In this document: positions 1-9,211 of the stretch, in pieces
Position numbering within the stretch: position 1 is the first letter of the stretch
Layout: each line of letters opens with the position of its first letter
The notes under the pieces: model-generated
What the model saw: only the letters and a program-made list of their open reading frames with translations
Told to the model about the DNA's origin: nothing
The model's database searches: none
Position numbers and translations under genes: made by a program
Source of the DNA: JAJPHF01 sp035293805
Lineage (GTDB): Bacteria > Chloroflexota > UBA6077 > JAJPHF01
Assembly: GCA_035293805.1 (NCBI GenBank)
Contig: DATGMD010000029.1
Span: 8,046-72,045 of the forward strand
Direction: 5' to 3'
DNA: 64,000 nucleotides

Positions 1-316
1 GACACCGGGACGGCCGGAAATGTTGCCAACTGGTTACAACTTTGTCGGCCCTGCCCTTCGGCCCCTAAACGCCTAGCATTCGGCCTGAGCGCTGATGTAT
101 TGAACTGGTAGTGCCCAAAAGGGGCGCCGCGTCGCATACGGCTCCCGCCAGGCGGTTCAAGATCGCATACCGGCCAGTGTAGCCCAGCGGCCCCCTGTTC
201 GGAAGCGAGCCACCCACGGGAGAGCCGCGCGGCCAGCACGGCGACACGGCCTGCCAGGCGCCGGCGGCGTGGCGCCCGCGTAGTCGAGCAATCTGCGCGC
301 CAGGAGTGCCGACCGG
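1..316. other. Leader/intergenic region with no supported gene
   Basis: No reading frame here has a ribosome-binding site, compositional bias or recognisable protein. A long minus-strand frame crosses it but is a shadow of the exported-protein genes to the right. The only clear signal is GGAG at 303-306, the Shine-Dalgarno of the lipoprotein gene starting at 317. No convincing -35/-10 pair was found. Confidence 0.5.
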
Positions 317-2344
317 ATGAGGCGACAGGAGCAGGGGCCCTGCGCGCTGCTTGCCGTCGTCGTCCTGCTGCTGGCGCTCACGGCCTGCAATCCGTTCGCG
401 CCGCCGCCGCTGGCCCCGACCCCCACGCCGCCGGCCGAGTACATCGAGCGGGCCAACCGCAGCTACCAGTCGGGCATGGACAAGCTCAGTCGCGGCGACT
501 ACCGCGGCGCGATCCAGGACCTGGAAGACGCCCGCGTGTACATGCCGGCGGGCGACCCGCGCATCGCCGAGCTGGACCAGGCGCTGGCGCAGGCGCGCGC
601 GGCGCTGACGCCCACCGCGGTGACGCCGACGGCGGCGGTGCCGACGCCGAGCGGGCCACCCACGCCGTCGCGCGCGGTACCGAACGTGGCGCTGGGCGAC
701 CAGCGGTTTGGCCGGGTCTACCCGGCGGTGGTGCCGCCGGTCGCCAGCGTGCCGCCGCCGACCAGCGTCTTCAGCGACAGCGACCAGGTGGCGGTGTACG
801 TGCCACGGCTGGCCGAGGTGACGGAGTTCCGGCTGCGCGTGTTCCGCGACCCGACCGGGGAGTTCGTGGCGGAGGTGGGGTCGCAGGCGCCGGCCGATCC
901 GCCGGTGGAATGGTACGACACGCTGGTGTGGTACCACGAAGGCCCCGAGGCGGTGGGCGACTACCGGGTCGAGCTGTACGCGGGGAACACGCTGACGAAC
1001 GTGCTGAACTTCACGGTGCGGCAGCAGGTGGCGCAGGTCGTGACGCCGGCGGCGACGAGCGGGCCGGGGGTGACCGTGGCGCCGCCGCCACCGCCGCCGG
1101 GGCCGCGGCCGACCACCGCGCCGCCCGCCCCCGCGCCACCCCCGCCGCCGCCCTCGGCAACACCGCAGCCCACGCCGGCGCCCACCGCGACGCCGCGCCC
1201 GCCCGCGCCCGCTGCGCTGGGCGAGGGCGAGTGGCGGCCGCTCGGGACGATCGAGAGCAACGGCACCAACGGGGGCCTCGTCCGCGCGCTGGTGACATCG
1301 CCCCAGGGGGGCGGCACGCTGTTCGCCGGCACCGACAAGGGAGTGTTCCGGTCCCAGGACGGGGGCGATACCTGGCAGCTCGCGCAGATGCCCACCGGGG
1401 CGCCGCCGATTCGGTCGATGGCGATCTCGCCGCGCAGCGGGCTGGTGTACGCCGCGGGCACGCCGGACGAGCCGACCGAGAACGCGCGGCAGGGCATCTA
1501 CCGTTCGCAGGACAACGGGGCGAGCTTCGTCGAGTACGCGCTGCTCGGGCGGCGGGTGCAGCGGATCGGCTTCAGCCCGGACGGCAGCGCGATGTACGCG
1601 GCGACCTGGCCGTCGGGGCCGCGCGAGCCGGGCACGCTGTATCGCTCGACCGACGAGGGCGCCACCTGGGCGCCGGTGCTGAACCTGGGCGGGGTGTCGC
1701 TGTTCTTTACCGGGCTGGTGTTCTCGCCCAGCTACGGGCCGGACCGCACGATCTACGTCACGGCCGGCTCGGTGCCGGGGGCCGAGCCGACGCCGGTGCC
1801 GGGGCGGCCGCAGGCGGCGACGCAGCCGCAGTCGTACGGGACGGTGTTCCGCTCGACCGACGACGGGCGGACCTGGCTGGTGCGGGACCGACTGGCCGGC
1901 GACGAGCCGCTCGCCTCGGTGTGGACGCTGACGACCACGGGGAGCGGCAACGGATACACGCTCTACGCGGGCACGGACAGCGGGGTGGCGATGTCGGCGA
2001 ACGCGGGCGACACGTGGACGCGAGCCGCGGACGCGACGAACTTCGCGGGGAACAAATATGTGGTGCGGCTGGTGACGCCGGGGGCCGGCGGGCTGGTCGG
2101 GGTGCTGTGCCCGCAGGAGAACGCCGAGCGGCCGCGGGACAAGGGCGGCATCTCGTGGAAGAACTGCCGCACGGCGACCTGGAGCGCGAGCAGCGGCCGG
2201 TGGTCGGAGATCGAGGGGGAGATCGGCACGGGCGGGGACTCGACGATTGGCGCGCTGGACATCGCGCGCGGCGGCAGCGGGACGCCGCCGATCTACCTGG
2301 GGCTGGAAAACGGGCAGGTCTACCTGTACTCGATTCCGCCGTGA
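317..2344 (+). CDS. Exported lipoprotein with TPR-like region and BNR/Asp-box repeats
   Basis: 675 residues. A lipoprotein signal peptide ends in the lipobox LTAC (Cys24), so the protein is probably anchored on the outer face of the membrane. Residues about 40-95 look like a single helical TPR-type unit. Pro/Thr-rich linkers at about 95-125 and 245-310 flank a beta-rich segment. The C-terminal half has at least five Asp-box (BNR) motifs such as RSQDGGDTW, RSTDEGATW and RSTDDGRTW, typical of sialidase/sortilin/YCF48-type beta-propellers. The catalytic residues of a sialidase are not evident, so a binding or scaffold role is more likely. GGAG lies 10 nt before the ATG. It is the first of several exported-protein genes in the same direction. 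Substrate unknown. Confidence 0.85.
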   Translation: MRRQEQGPCALLAVVVLLLALTACNPFAPPPLAPTPTPPAEYIERANRSYQSGMDKLSRGDYRGAIQDLEDARVYMPAGDPRIAELDQALAQARAALTPTAVTPTAAVPTPSGPPTPSRAVPNVALGDQRFGRVYPAVVPPVASVPPPTSVFSDSDQVAVYVPRLAEVTEFRLRVFRDPTGEFVAEVGSQAPADPPVEWYDTLVWYHEGPEAVGDYRVELYAGNTLTNVLNFTVRQQVAQVVTPAATSGPGVTVAPPPPPPGPRPTTAPPAPAPPPPPPSATPQPTPAPTATPRPPAPAALGEGEWRPLGTIESNGTNGGLVRALVTSPQGGGTLFAGTDKGVFRSQDGGDTWQLAQMPTGAPPIRSMAISPRSGLVYAAGTPDEPTENARQGIYRSQDNGASFVEYALLGRRVQRIGFSPDGSAMYAATWPSGPREPGTLYRSTDEGATWAPVLNLGGVSLFFTGLVFSPSYGPDRTIYVTAGSVPGAEPTPVPGRPQAATQPQSYGTVFRSTDDGRTWLVRDRLAGDEPLASVWTLTTTGSGNGYTLYAGTDSGVAMSANAGDTWTRAADATNFAGNKYVVRLVTPGAGGLVGVLCPQENAERPRDKGGISWKNCRTATWSASSGRWSEIEGEIGTGGDSTIGALDIARGGSGTPPIYLGLENGQVYLYSIPP

Positions 2345-2474
2345 GGGACCGGCTGAAGGGGCGGGGCTGGCGCGCGCCGGGCGCCGCTCGAGAGACCCAG
2401 GGGACGACACGCGGGGCCGGCGCGGCGCCCGCGAGCAGCCGCGAGGATGGGCCGGCACGGCGAGGGGGTTGTGG

Positions 2475-5400
2475 ATGCGACGGCGGATTGGCGGGCGAGG
2501 ACGCGAGCGCTGGCTGCGCTCGTGGTTCGCGGTGTGGGCGGTGGTGGCGACACTGGTCGTCGGCCTGCCGCCGCACGACTCCGCGGCCCAGGCGATCGGC
2601 CAGCCCAACACCGACGTCTGCAGCGCGCCCGCCCCGGCTCTCCTGCAGCAGTACGACGACGTGCCCGCCGGGCTGAGCCTGAAGTACCCCGACGGGTGGG
2701 TGTGGCTGGCGCGCTCGGGCGCGCTGCCGGGCACGCGCTCCGAGGTCGTGTGGTTCGGGCCGAACTTCGTGAGCACCGGCGGCACGAACTGCGTGACGAC
2801 AGTCCGGCTCGCGATGCACTACTTCTTGACCGATACCGCGCTCGAGGACATGCGGGACACCACGGCGATGCTGGACCTGGCGTCGCTATACGCGCGACTG
2901 AACCAGGCGCAGTCCGCGGTGCCACCCACGCCGGGCGCGGCCGCCTCGCCGGCCATTCCGACCGCGCGGCTGCCGAAGTTCTGGAACGCGCAGAGCCGTC
3001 GCAATCTATGGGGTGCCGAGCGGCTGACACTGCCCTCGGGGCAGGGCTACTACCGCGAGATTGGGCTCGGGCCGGTGCAGGACCTGCAGCTCAACGAGCG
3101 CCCTGGGGCGATCGTCCGGTACGTGATCGCGGTGAGTCCGCGGGCGATGCTGGAATTCGTCGGTGAGGCCAGTGAGGCTCAATTCGAGAGTTATTACGCG
3201 CGATTGTTCGACCAGATGGTGCAGAACGTCAACCTGCGCCAGATCGTGAGCCCCAACCCAGGCCCGATCGGGCAAAGCGTGGAGCCCGGCGACTGCCAGG
3301 CGATGATCCTGGTGGACGAGGTCGCGCCGGGCGGCGGGGCGGCCACGCGCGGCGCCCAGCCGTTCCTCGAGCGGAGCGCCGTGGCGCAGCGGCTGCAAGT
3401 CCGCGGCGGCGCCATCCCGATCAGCACGGCAGCAGGCTCGGATGCGGCTACGGCAGAAACGCCCTGTAGTCAAATTAGCCGGATGGGCCTCTTCCTCGAC
3501 GCGCCGGGGGCGGACGCCGATCGGGCGGTACACGACGTCTCCGTCTACGGACTGCCGTTCGACGACGCGCCGGCGCTTGCTGGCGACCTCAATAGACTCA
3601 TCGCGTCGGCTGGGTATTACCTGGATTGGCCGATCCCGCCGGATACTTACGGTCCGCGCACCGTTTACATCGCGGCGCAGCTGGCGGATGGACGCTGGAG
3701 CTGGGTGACGCGGGAGGTGAACATCGCGCCGCCGCTCTCGGTGGAGATCGGCGTCAATCCGCGGGTGGCAGAGATCGGCGACAAGGTGACCGTCGTCATG
3801 CGGGTGCTGAACAACAGCGACGTCCGCATGCTCGACGTGCGGCCGTCGCTGTACCCCACGGCCGGCGCCGGCATGGCGATCCTGCGAGACGGACCGACGG
3901 TCGTGCCGGGGGGGTGCGACCTGGCGCTCGCGCCGGCCTCGCCGAGCGCCACGCAGGGGGGCGCGCAGGGCGCCGCGCCGGCGGGGCCGCAGGGGAGCCC
4001 CGCGGGGGCGCCGGTGAACCTGGACGCCGCGGCCAGCAGCCCGAACAACTGCGCGCTGTTCATGTGGACGTTTACCGCGCTGCGGGCCGGCTCGATGTCG
4101 TTCAGCGGCACGGCCCAGGCGCGGCGCGAGGACGAGATCGCGGGCGGCCGCGTGCGGCTGCTGGCGCACGCGGAGAACGGTCCCGAGGGACAGGACGTGC
4201 CGGCGCCCGACGCCGACACGGGGGTTAGCCCGGCGAGCGCGCCGGAAACGGGCGGCGCGGGGCAGGTGGCGCCCGACGCCAGCGGCCCGGGGCAGGTGAC
4301 CGCGCCGGTCAGCACGGCCGGCGACGTGCAGGTGCGGCCGGTCGACTTCTCCAACATCGGCGCGGGGACGATCACCGTGCTGCCGGCGCCCGACAACCCG
4401 CGGGCGGTCGTCGTGTGGGTCCCGGTGCGGAACACCGGCGGGGCGACCGTCTACAACTTGCAGGCGACGATTGGCATCCAGGGCGTTCCGGCGGATCCGG
4501 TGCCTCTCATGACGGACCAGTCCGGTCACCTGGTGGATACGGCATATCTTCGCGGACAGACCTGCCCGACTGAAATCGGCGTGCTACGCCCCCCGGGCCA
4601 GGGCCTCGAAAGACAGTTGCTGCCGGGTAATGTTGCTCCGTCTCTTCGACCTGACGAGTGCATCACGTTCCGCAAGGAGTTCGAGCTGCCGGCAGACCAA
4701 TCGCTGGCGCAGCCGTTCACGGTCACGGCGAGCGTTACCAGTAGCACACTGCACTCCGGGTCGCAGGACCTGGCGGGCGGCCTGCAGCCCGTCGAGTACC
4801 CGGTGGCGTCGACGCAGGCGGGGCCGTTCACGGTCGAGGCGCTGCAGGCGCTCGTCCCGCTGCGGCTGCGCCGGGGGCTGGGGCCGTTCGGGACGACCGA
4901 CACGATTCCGGTGGCCGCGCCAACGGCCGGGCCAGGTATCGGCACCGCCGGGCCGCAGTCGGGGGGCGGGGCGGCCGGAAGCCAGCCGGGCACCGGCGGC
5001 ACGACGCCCGGTGGGGGCGGCGCGGGGACGGGAGCGGGCGGCGGCGCCGCGCCTCTGCGGCAAGCGGCGCCGCCCGGGCCCTCGGGGCCGAGCGGCCCGA
5101 ATGGGCCAACCGGGGGGCCAAGTGGTCCGACTGGCGGCCCCGGAGGACCAACCGGCCCTACTGGTGGTCCAGGCCAGCCGCCTAGCGGGCCGGGTCCGGC
5201 GCCCCCGGGCGGCGGACCGGCCGGCCCTGGCCCCTCGACGGCCGCGACGGCGGGCGAGACCGGACAGCTGGGCGTGCGCATCCGCGCCTTCCCGACGAGC
5301 GACCCGGATGGTGTCGTGTTCCGCATCGGCGACACCGTGCGCGTGGTCATGGAGGTGAAGAACGACACCGGCTTGCCGCTGCGCGACGTGCGGCCGACCG

Positions 5401-6404
5401 ACCTGAGCGTCAACGGTCAGGTTCCAACGGACATCTTCCAGCCGGCGGGCACGCCGGCGGGCGGCGTGGGCGGCATCGCGGGTGGAGCCGGCGGCGGGAC
5501 GACCGGCGGGGCCGCCGGCGGCGGGACGACCGGTGGGGCCGGGGCGACCGGCGGGGCCGGGGCGACCGGCGGCGGGCGCACGGGCGGCGCGGCGGCAGGC
5601 GGGGCGGCCGGCGCGGCCGGCGCAGGCCCGGGCACGGCGGCCGGCGCGCCGGTGTCGGGCGTGGGCCAGGCCAATCAGGTGACGTACTGCGTCATTCAGC
5701 CACCACTCCCCGGCGGGGTGACCACGCAGGTACGGCAGGTGAGCGGCCCGAGCCCCGTGTCGATTCCGCGGCTGGCCCCGGGCGCAACGGGCACGTTCAC
5801 CTGGGACTTCTACGTCCAGGAATTCCGCGGGCAGACGCCGCAGCTAGTCTTCACGGGGAACGCGAGCGGAGAGTTCGCCGGCGAGCGCATCAACGGCGTG
5901 TACATGTCGGACCCCGTGGGGCTGACCGCGGAGGACGCGGTGGTGACGGTCGCGCCAGGGCCCGTCCAGTCGAGCCCGGTGGAGAGCGCCATCAACTGCG
6001 TGTTCGTGTCGATGGACGCCACGCCGCTGGAAGTCCAGTCGGGCGGGATCGTCGAGGTGCGCATGCGCGCGCACAACAACAACGGATTCTTCCCACCGCT
6101 GACCCTGACCGACGTCTATCCGACGCCGCTGATCCTGATTCCCGGCCCCGCCCGGGGCAACGAGGTACTCGACGTAAACCTGCAACTCCTGTCCGGCCCC
6201 ACCAGCCTGGTGGACGGACCAGTGAACCTGGGACCGAACGAAGTGACGTACTTTACCTGGCGGTACATCGCGACGGGCACCGGCTGCTTCCGCCTGCAAG
6301 GGCAGTTGGGGGGACGGCCGCTCCACGCGAACATCTCGTCGTTCTACTCCAACCACGTGCAAACGAACCTGATCTGCTTGCCGCGCGGGCCACGGCTACG
6401 GTGA
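2475..6404 (+). CDS. Large secreted multidomain protein with collagen-like and Gly-rich tracts
   Basis: The open frame extends upstream to 2247, but the ATG at 2475 follows GAGGGGG and opens a Sec signal peptide ending near SAAQA (residue 40), giving 1309 residues. The mature N-terminus contains a YPDGW-type beta domain. At least three Ig-like beta-sandwich modules resembling DUF11 repeats start near residues 418 (VEIGVNP), 930 (GVRIRAFP) and 1173 (CVFVSMDATP). Between them are a Gly-Pro-X collagen-like tract (868-905) and a Gly/Thr/Ala-rich tract (994-1062). No sortase motif or C-terminal membrane anchor was seen. The layout suggests a fibrous cell-surface or matrix protein. It probably begins an operon with the next three exported-protein genes (gaps 75, 32 and 3 nt). 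Confidence 0.85.
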   Translation: MRRRIGGRGRERWLRSWFAVWAVVATLVVGLPPHDSAAQAIGQPNTDVCSAPAPALLQQYDDVPAGLSLKYPDGWVWLARSGALPGTRSEVVWFGPNFVSTGGTNCVTTVRLAMHYFLTDTALEDMRDTTAMLDLASLYARLNQAQSAVPPTPGAAASPAIPTARLPKFWNAQSRRNLWGAERLTLPSGQGYYREIGLGPVQDLQLNERPGAIVRYVIAVSPRAMLEFVGEASEAQFESYYARLFDQMVQNVNLRQIVSPNPGPIGQSVEPGDCQAMILVDEVAPGGGAATRGAQPFLERSAVAQRLQVRGGAIPISTAAGSDAATAETPCSQISRMGLFLDAPGADADRAVHDVSVYGLPFDDAPALAGDLNRLIASAGYYLDWPIPPDTYGPRTVYIAAQLADGRWSWVTREVNIAPPLSVEIGVNPRVAEIGDKVTVVMRVLNNSDVRMLDVRPSLYPTAGAGMAILRDGPTVVPGGCDLALAPASPSATQGGAQGAAPAGPQGSPAGAPVNLDAAASSPNNCALFMWTFTALRAGSMSFSGTAQARREDEIAGGRVRLLAHAENGPEGQDVPAPDADTGVSPASAPETGGAGQVAPDASGPGQVTAPVSTAGDVQVRPVDFSNIGAGTITVLPAPDNPRAVVVWVPVRNTGGATVYNLQATIGIQGVPADPVPLMTDQSGHLVDTAYLRGQTCPTEIGVLRPPGQGLERQLLPGNVAPSLRPDECITFRKEFELPADQSLAQPFTVTASVTSSTLHSGSQDLAGGLQPVEYPVASTQAGPFTVEALQALVPLRLRRGLGPFGTTDTIPVAAPTAGPGIGTAGPQSGGGAAGSQPGTGGTTPGGGGAGTGAGGGAAPLRQAAPPGPSGPSGPNGPTGGPSGPTGGPGGPTGPTGGPGQPPSGPGPAPPGGGPAGPGPSTAATAGETGQLGVRIRAFPTSDPDGVVFRIGDTVRVVMEVKNDTGLPLRDVRPTDLSVNGQVPTDIFQPAGTPAGGVGGIAGGAGGGTTGGAAGGGTTGGAGATGGAGATGGGRTGGAAAGGAAGAAGAGPGTAAGAPVSGVGQANQVTYCVIQPPLPGGVTTQVRQVSGPSPVSIPRLAPGATGTFTWDFYVQEFRGQTPQLVFTGNASGEFAGERINGVYMSDPVGLTAEDAVVTVAPGPVQSSPVESAINCVFVSMDATPLEVQSGGIVEVRMRAHNNNGFFPPLTLTDVYPTPLILIPGPARGNEVLDVNLQLLSGPTSLVDGPVNLGPNEVTYFTWRYIATGTGCFRLQGQLGGRPLHANISSFYSNHVQTNLICLPRGPRLR
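5076..5190 (+). repeat. Collagen-like Gly-X-Y coding repeat
   Basis: In-frame triplets of GPS, GPN, GPT and GGP type within the 1309-residue secreted protein (about residues 868-905). Codons vary (ggg, ggc, gga, ggt), so the repeat is kept at the protein level and is not a recent DNA duplication. Confidence 0.8.
5455..5660 (+). repeat. Gly/Thr/Ala-rich low-complexity coding tract
   Basis: Imperfect repeats encoding GGTTGG, GGAGATGG and related units inside the same secreted protein (about residues 994-1062). It probably forms a flexible linker between Ig-like modules. The GC-only unit repeats could vary in length between strains. Confidence 0.7.
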
Positions 6405-6479
6405 GCGAGGTGCGAATGGGGATCCGTGGGAGGATCGCCGTAGCGACGATGGCAAGGGCCACTCGGGGAGGGAACACTC

Positions 6480-7907
6480 ATGGGTAGTCGGGTGCGGGCA
6501 GCCGCCGGCGCGCTGCTCGGCGGGGCGCTGCTGGCGTCAGCCCTCCTGCCGGCGGGGCCGGACCCGGTGAACGCTGCGCTGGCGCCGGTGGCCCCGGCGG
6601 CCGCCGGCGCGGGGCCGGCAGCGGCCGGCGAGGGCGGGGCGAGCGCGGCGCCCGGCGCCGCGCTGATGCAAGCGTACGCTGGCTGCCGCCCGCCGACGAG
6701 CGAGCGCGCGCTGCCGGAGTCGTCCTCGGAGCTGCGCCTGGCGCGCGACGCGAACGGCGACTTCTGGCAGATCCAGTCGGGCTGCCGCCACCGGGTCGTA
6801 CCGCTGGCGATGGACCCGGCGGTGCTGCGGACGATCCCGCTGGCCGACGACCTGAACCTCGTGACCTACGCGCTGCCGGCGCCGGTGCCCACGCCCGCGC
6901 CGCTGGAGGACCCGGCGTACGCGCAGGTGCCGCTGTGGCTGCGGCCACCGGCCACGCCGGCGCCGCCGACGCCGACGCGGCCCGACCCGGGCTATCTGAG
7001 CGCCTACGCCGACCGGGTGATCGTGTTCGATCCGGCCGATCCCGACGTCGTGTATCTGCTGGAAGGCGGCACGCGCCACCGGGTGATCGTCTACTACCCG
7101 TACTGCGTGGTCTATCCGCGCGGGCTGCCGCTCTGCCAGGGCGACGACGACACGGGCGCGGCGAGCGTCGATCTGCCGCGCGGCGGCGATCCGACCGTGG
7201 CGCCGCCGTTCCCGTACCTGCTGCGCCGCCGCACGGACGCCGACTGCACGGACCTTTACCCGACTATCCAGGTGCCGCGGCCGATCACCTGCGCGGCCGT
7301 TTACGAGCAGCTGCTGCTGGACGCGTACCCGAACCTGGGCCGCACATCGGAGGACGCGCGCAGCCGGGCGCGGACGCTGGCGGCCGAGAGCGCGCCGTAC
7401 GTGGCGAACATCGAGGAGATCCCGCTGGGCGAGCCGGCGCCCAACTACGGCTGGGGGCGTGGCGAGACAACGGTGCTCAGCGCGCAGCGGGGCGTGCCGG
7501 AGGCCCAGCCGTGCAGCCTCAACGCGCGGCCGAGCCAGTCGGAGGAGATCGGCCCCTGCAGCGTTCGCTTCCGCGACGCGCAACGCGTCAACGTTGCGGA
7601 CTACCTGAAGGACCCCTCGGCGTACGAGGGGGGCGACATCCGCTTGACCGGGGTCGCGTGCCTGGTGCGCTACGATCGGACGAACGATCGCACCAACCTG
7701 AGCATCGGCATCAACCAATCGGTAGTGTCGGCTGTGGCGTACGGACGGCGGGCGCGACAGGACCCGAACTTCAGCGACGACGCGGTGCTGGACGTCGGCG
7801 CGGTCGTCACGCCGCAGGGGGCGCAGGCCGCCGCGGGGCAACTAGTGATCTTCGAGTACGCGCGGACCGGGACCGGCACCTGCCGCCAGCCGGGGCAGGG
7901 GCAGTGA
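6480..7907 (+). CDS. Secreted protein of unknown function
   Basis: 475 residues, ATG preceded by GGAGGGAA. An Ala-rich signal peptide covers about residues 1-45. The mature protein carries two related short motifs, FWQIQSGCRHRVV (about 98-110) and VYLLEGGTRHRVIVYY, each a hydrophobic strand, Gly, then RHRV, so the first half may be a duplicated small beta module. Eight or more cysteines suggest disulfides outside the cell. The C-terminal about 120 residues (from NVADYLKDPSAYEGGDIRL) look like an all-beta, OB-like domain. No enzyme motif was recognised. It lies 75 nt after the large collagen-like protein and 32 nt before the next exported-protein gene, suggesting co-expression. Confidence 0.8.
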   Translation: MGSRVRAAAGALLGGALLASALLPAGPDPVNAALAPVAPAAAGAGPAAAGEGGASAAPGAALMQAYAGCRPPTSERALPESSSELRLARDANGDFWQIQSGCRHRVVPLAMDPAVLRTIPLADDLNLVTYALPAPVPTPAPLEDPAYAQVPLWLRPPATPAPPTPTRPDPGYLSAYADRVIVFDPADPDVVYLLEGGTRHRVIVYYPYCVVYPRGLPLCQGDDDTGAASVDLPRGGDPTVAPPFPYLLRRRTDADCTDLYPTIQVPRPITCAAVYEQLLLDAYPNLGRTSEDARSRARTLAAESAPYVANIEEIPLGEPAPNYGWGRGETTVLSAQRGVPEAQPCSLNARPSQSEEIGPCSVRFRDAQRVNVADYLKDPSAYEGGDIRLTGVACLVRYDRTNDRTNLSIGINQSVVSAVAYGRRARQDPNFSDDAVLDVGAVVTPQGAQAAAGQLVIFEYARTGTGTCRQPGQGQ

Positions 7908-7939
7908 GAACGGATGGCATGGCGCAAGGAATGACGACG

Positions 7940-9208
7940 ATGCGCTCGATGGTCCTGGGGCTGCTGCTCGGGCTGAGCCTGTTCGGCGCGCCCGCCGCGG
8001 CGCAGGCGCGGCCGCTGCCGCAGCAGACGGGCGACGAATACCAGCTGCGGCTGCTGGTCTGGCAGCAGCTCGTCGAGCGCGAGGTCGGCACGATGGCGAG
8101 CACCGTGCTGGACGACGCGCAGTGGCCGGACGTGGCGACGCGCGCGGACTGGGCCGCGCGTCTGGACGACCTGGTGAGCGTGGTGACGCGGCCGGCGCCG
8201 GGCTGGGAGCAGGTGTACCAGCTGCAGGTGCAGCCGATCAACGACCGGCTGCAAGGGCTGGCGGCGGCCCTGCGCGTGGACCGGCGGGAGAGCGCCGTGT
8301 CGATGCTCGCCGCGCTGCGCGCAACGCTCGCCGCTAGCCCGCCCGGGCCGACGACGACGGACGACAGCGCGTCGGGCAGCTCGCCGCTGCAAGACGCGCC
8401 GTCAAGCGGGCAGGCGGCTGCGGACGGCGCAATCCTCGCCACGCAGGCAAACTGCCAGACCCAGGCGTACGTGCTGGGGTGGCGCTGGGCGTCGCCGCTG
8501 ACGGCCGAGCAGTACTTGCGCCGGTACTGGGCGCAGTGGCTCGACCAGACTGGCGCTGACCCGAGCGTGGCCGAGAACCCGGACCTGAGCTGCGACGACC
8601 TGTACCAGCAGGTACAGCAGGTGGCGGGCGACCGGGGCTTCGCCGTGGCGCAGCGCGGCGGGGTGGTGGCGGCCACGGCTCCCGCGCCCGTGCCGGCGCG
8701 TACCGACCGCGAGCTAGCGGCGCGGCGCTACCGGCTGCTGGTGAGCAACGCCAAGCGCTGGCTGCCGGACAGCATGACGTGCTTCCTGCGGTCGATCCGC
8801 CCGGGGATCACCACGTTCCGGATCGGCGGCACCTCCTGCGAGACGGTGGTCGACGAGCTGGAGGCCGGCTTCGCCGCCAGCGGCGGGGCGGCCGGCCCGG
8901 ACCCGTGCCTGGAGAACGTCACTAACTTTCGCGGGTGTCTGGTTGGTCTGTGGCGCGACGCCTACCAGGACGCGGCGCGCTGGACGCCGCCGCCCGAATA
9001 CGCGAGCTTCCACGCCCAGTTCCTGGGCGTGCTCATGCTGCTGTCGCAGGCCGCGGACAACGTGACGTTCGAGCCGCCGGCTGGCGGCCAGCCGCTCACC
9101 GCGGCTCAGCGCGCGCAGTACCTGCGCGAGGCGCGAAATCTCGTCGCCACGGCCGAGGACCAGTACGACCAGACGGTTGGGCCGTACGACTTGCCAGCAG
9201 GGGGGTGA
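7940..9208 (+). CDS. Secreted, mainly helical protein of unknown function
   Basis: 422 residues from the ATG at 7940, chosen because AAGGA (7926-7930) lies 9 nt upstream and a clean signal peptide (RSMVLGLLLGLSLFGAPAAAQA) follows. In-frame ATGs at 7919 and 7931 are alternatives. The mature protein looks mostly alpha-helical (EYQLRLLVWQQLVEREVG, then AEQYLRRYWAQWLDQ), with a Ser/Pro-rich linker near residues 135-160 and scattered cysteines (CQTQ, LSCDDLY, TCFL, SCET, DPCLEN, RGCLV) that could pair. No family was recognised. It sits in the exported-protein operon, with 3 nt to the next gene. Confidence 0.8.
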   Translation: MRSMVLGLLLGLSLFGAPAAAQARPLPQQTGDEYQLRLLVWQQLVEREVGTMASTVLDDAQWPDVATRADWAARLDDLVSVVTRPAPGWEQVYQLQVQPINDRLQGLAAALRVDRRESAVSMLAALRATLAASPPGPTTTDDSASGSSPLQDAPSSGQAAADGAILATQANCQTQAYVLGWRWASPLTAEQYLRRYWAQWLDQTGADPSVAENPDLSCDDLYQQVQQVAGDRGFAVAQRGGVVAATAPAPVPARTDRELAARRYRLLVSNAKRWLPDSMTCFLRSIRPGITTFRIGGTSCETVVDELEAGFAASGGAAGPDPCLENVTNFRGCLVGLWRDAYQDAARWTPPPEYASFHAQFLGVLMLLSQAADNVTFEPPAGGQPLTAAQRAQYLREARNLVATAEDQYDQTVGPYDLPAGG

Positions 9209-9211
9209 GCG

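Noticed and set aside
65..2785. 906-codon minus-strand open frame
   Set aside because: Arg/Pro-rich composition typical of shadow frames; it covers the BNR lipoprotein, which has a signal peptide, motifs and a ribosome-binding site.
2447..3166. 239-codon plus-strand frame overlapping the large secreted protein
   Set aside because: Different phase from the signal-peptide frame, Arg/Gly/Ala-rich and without motifs.
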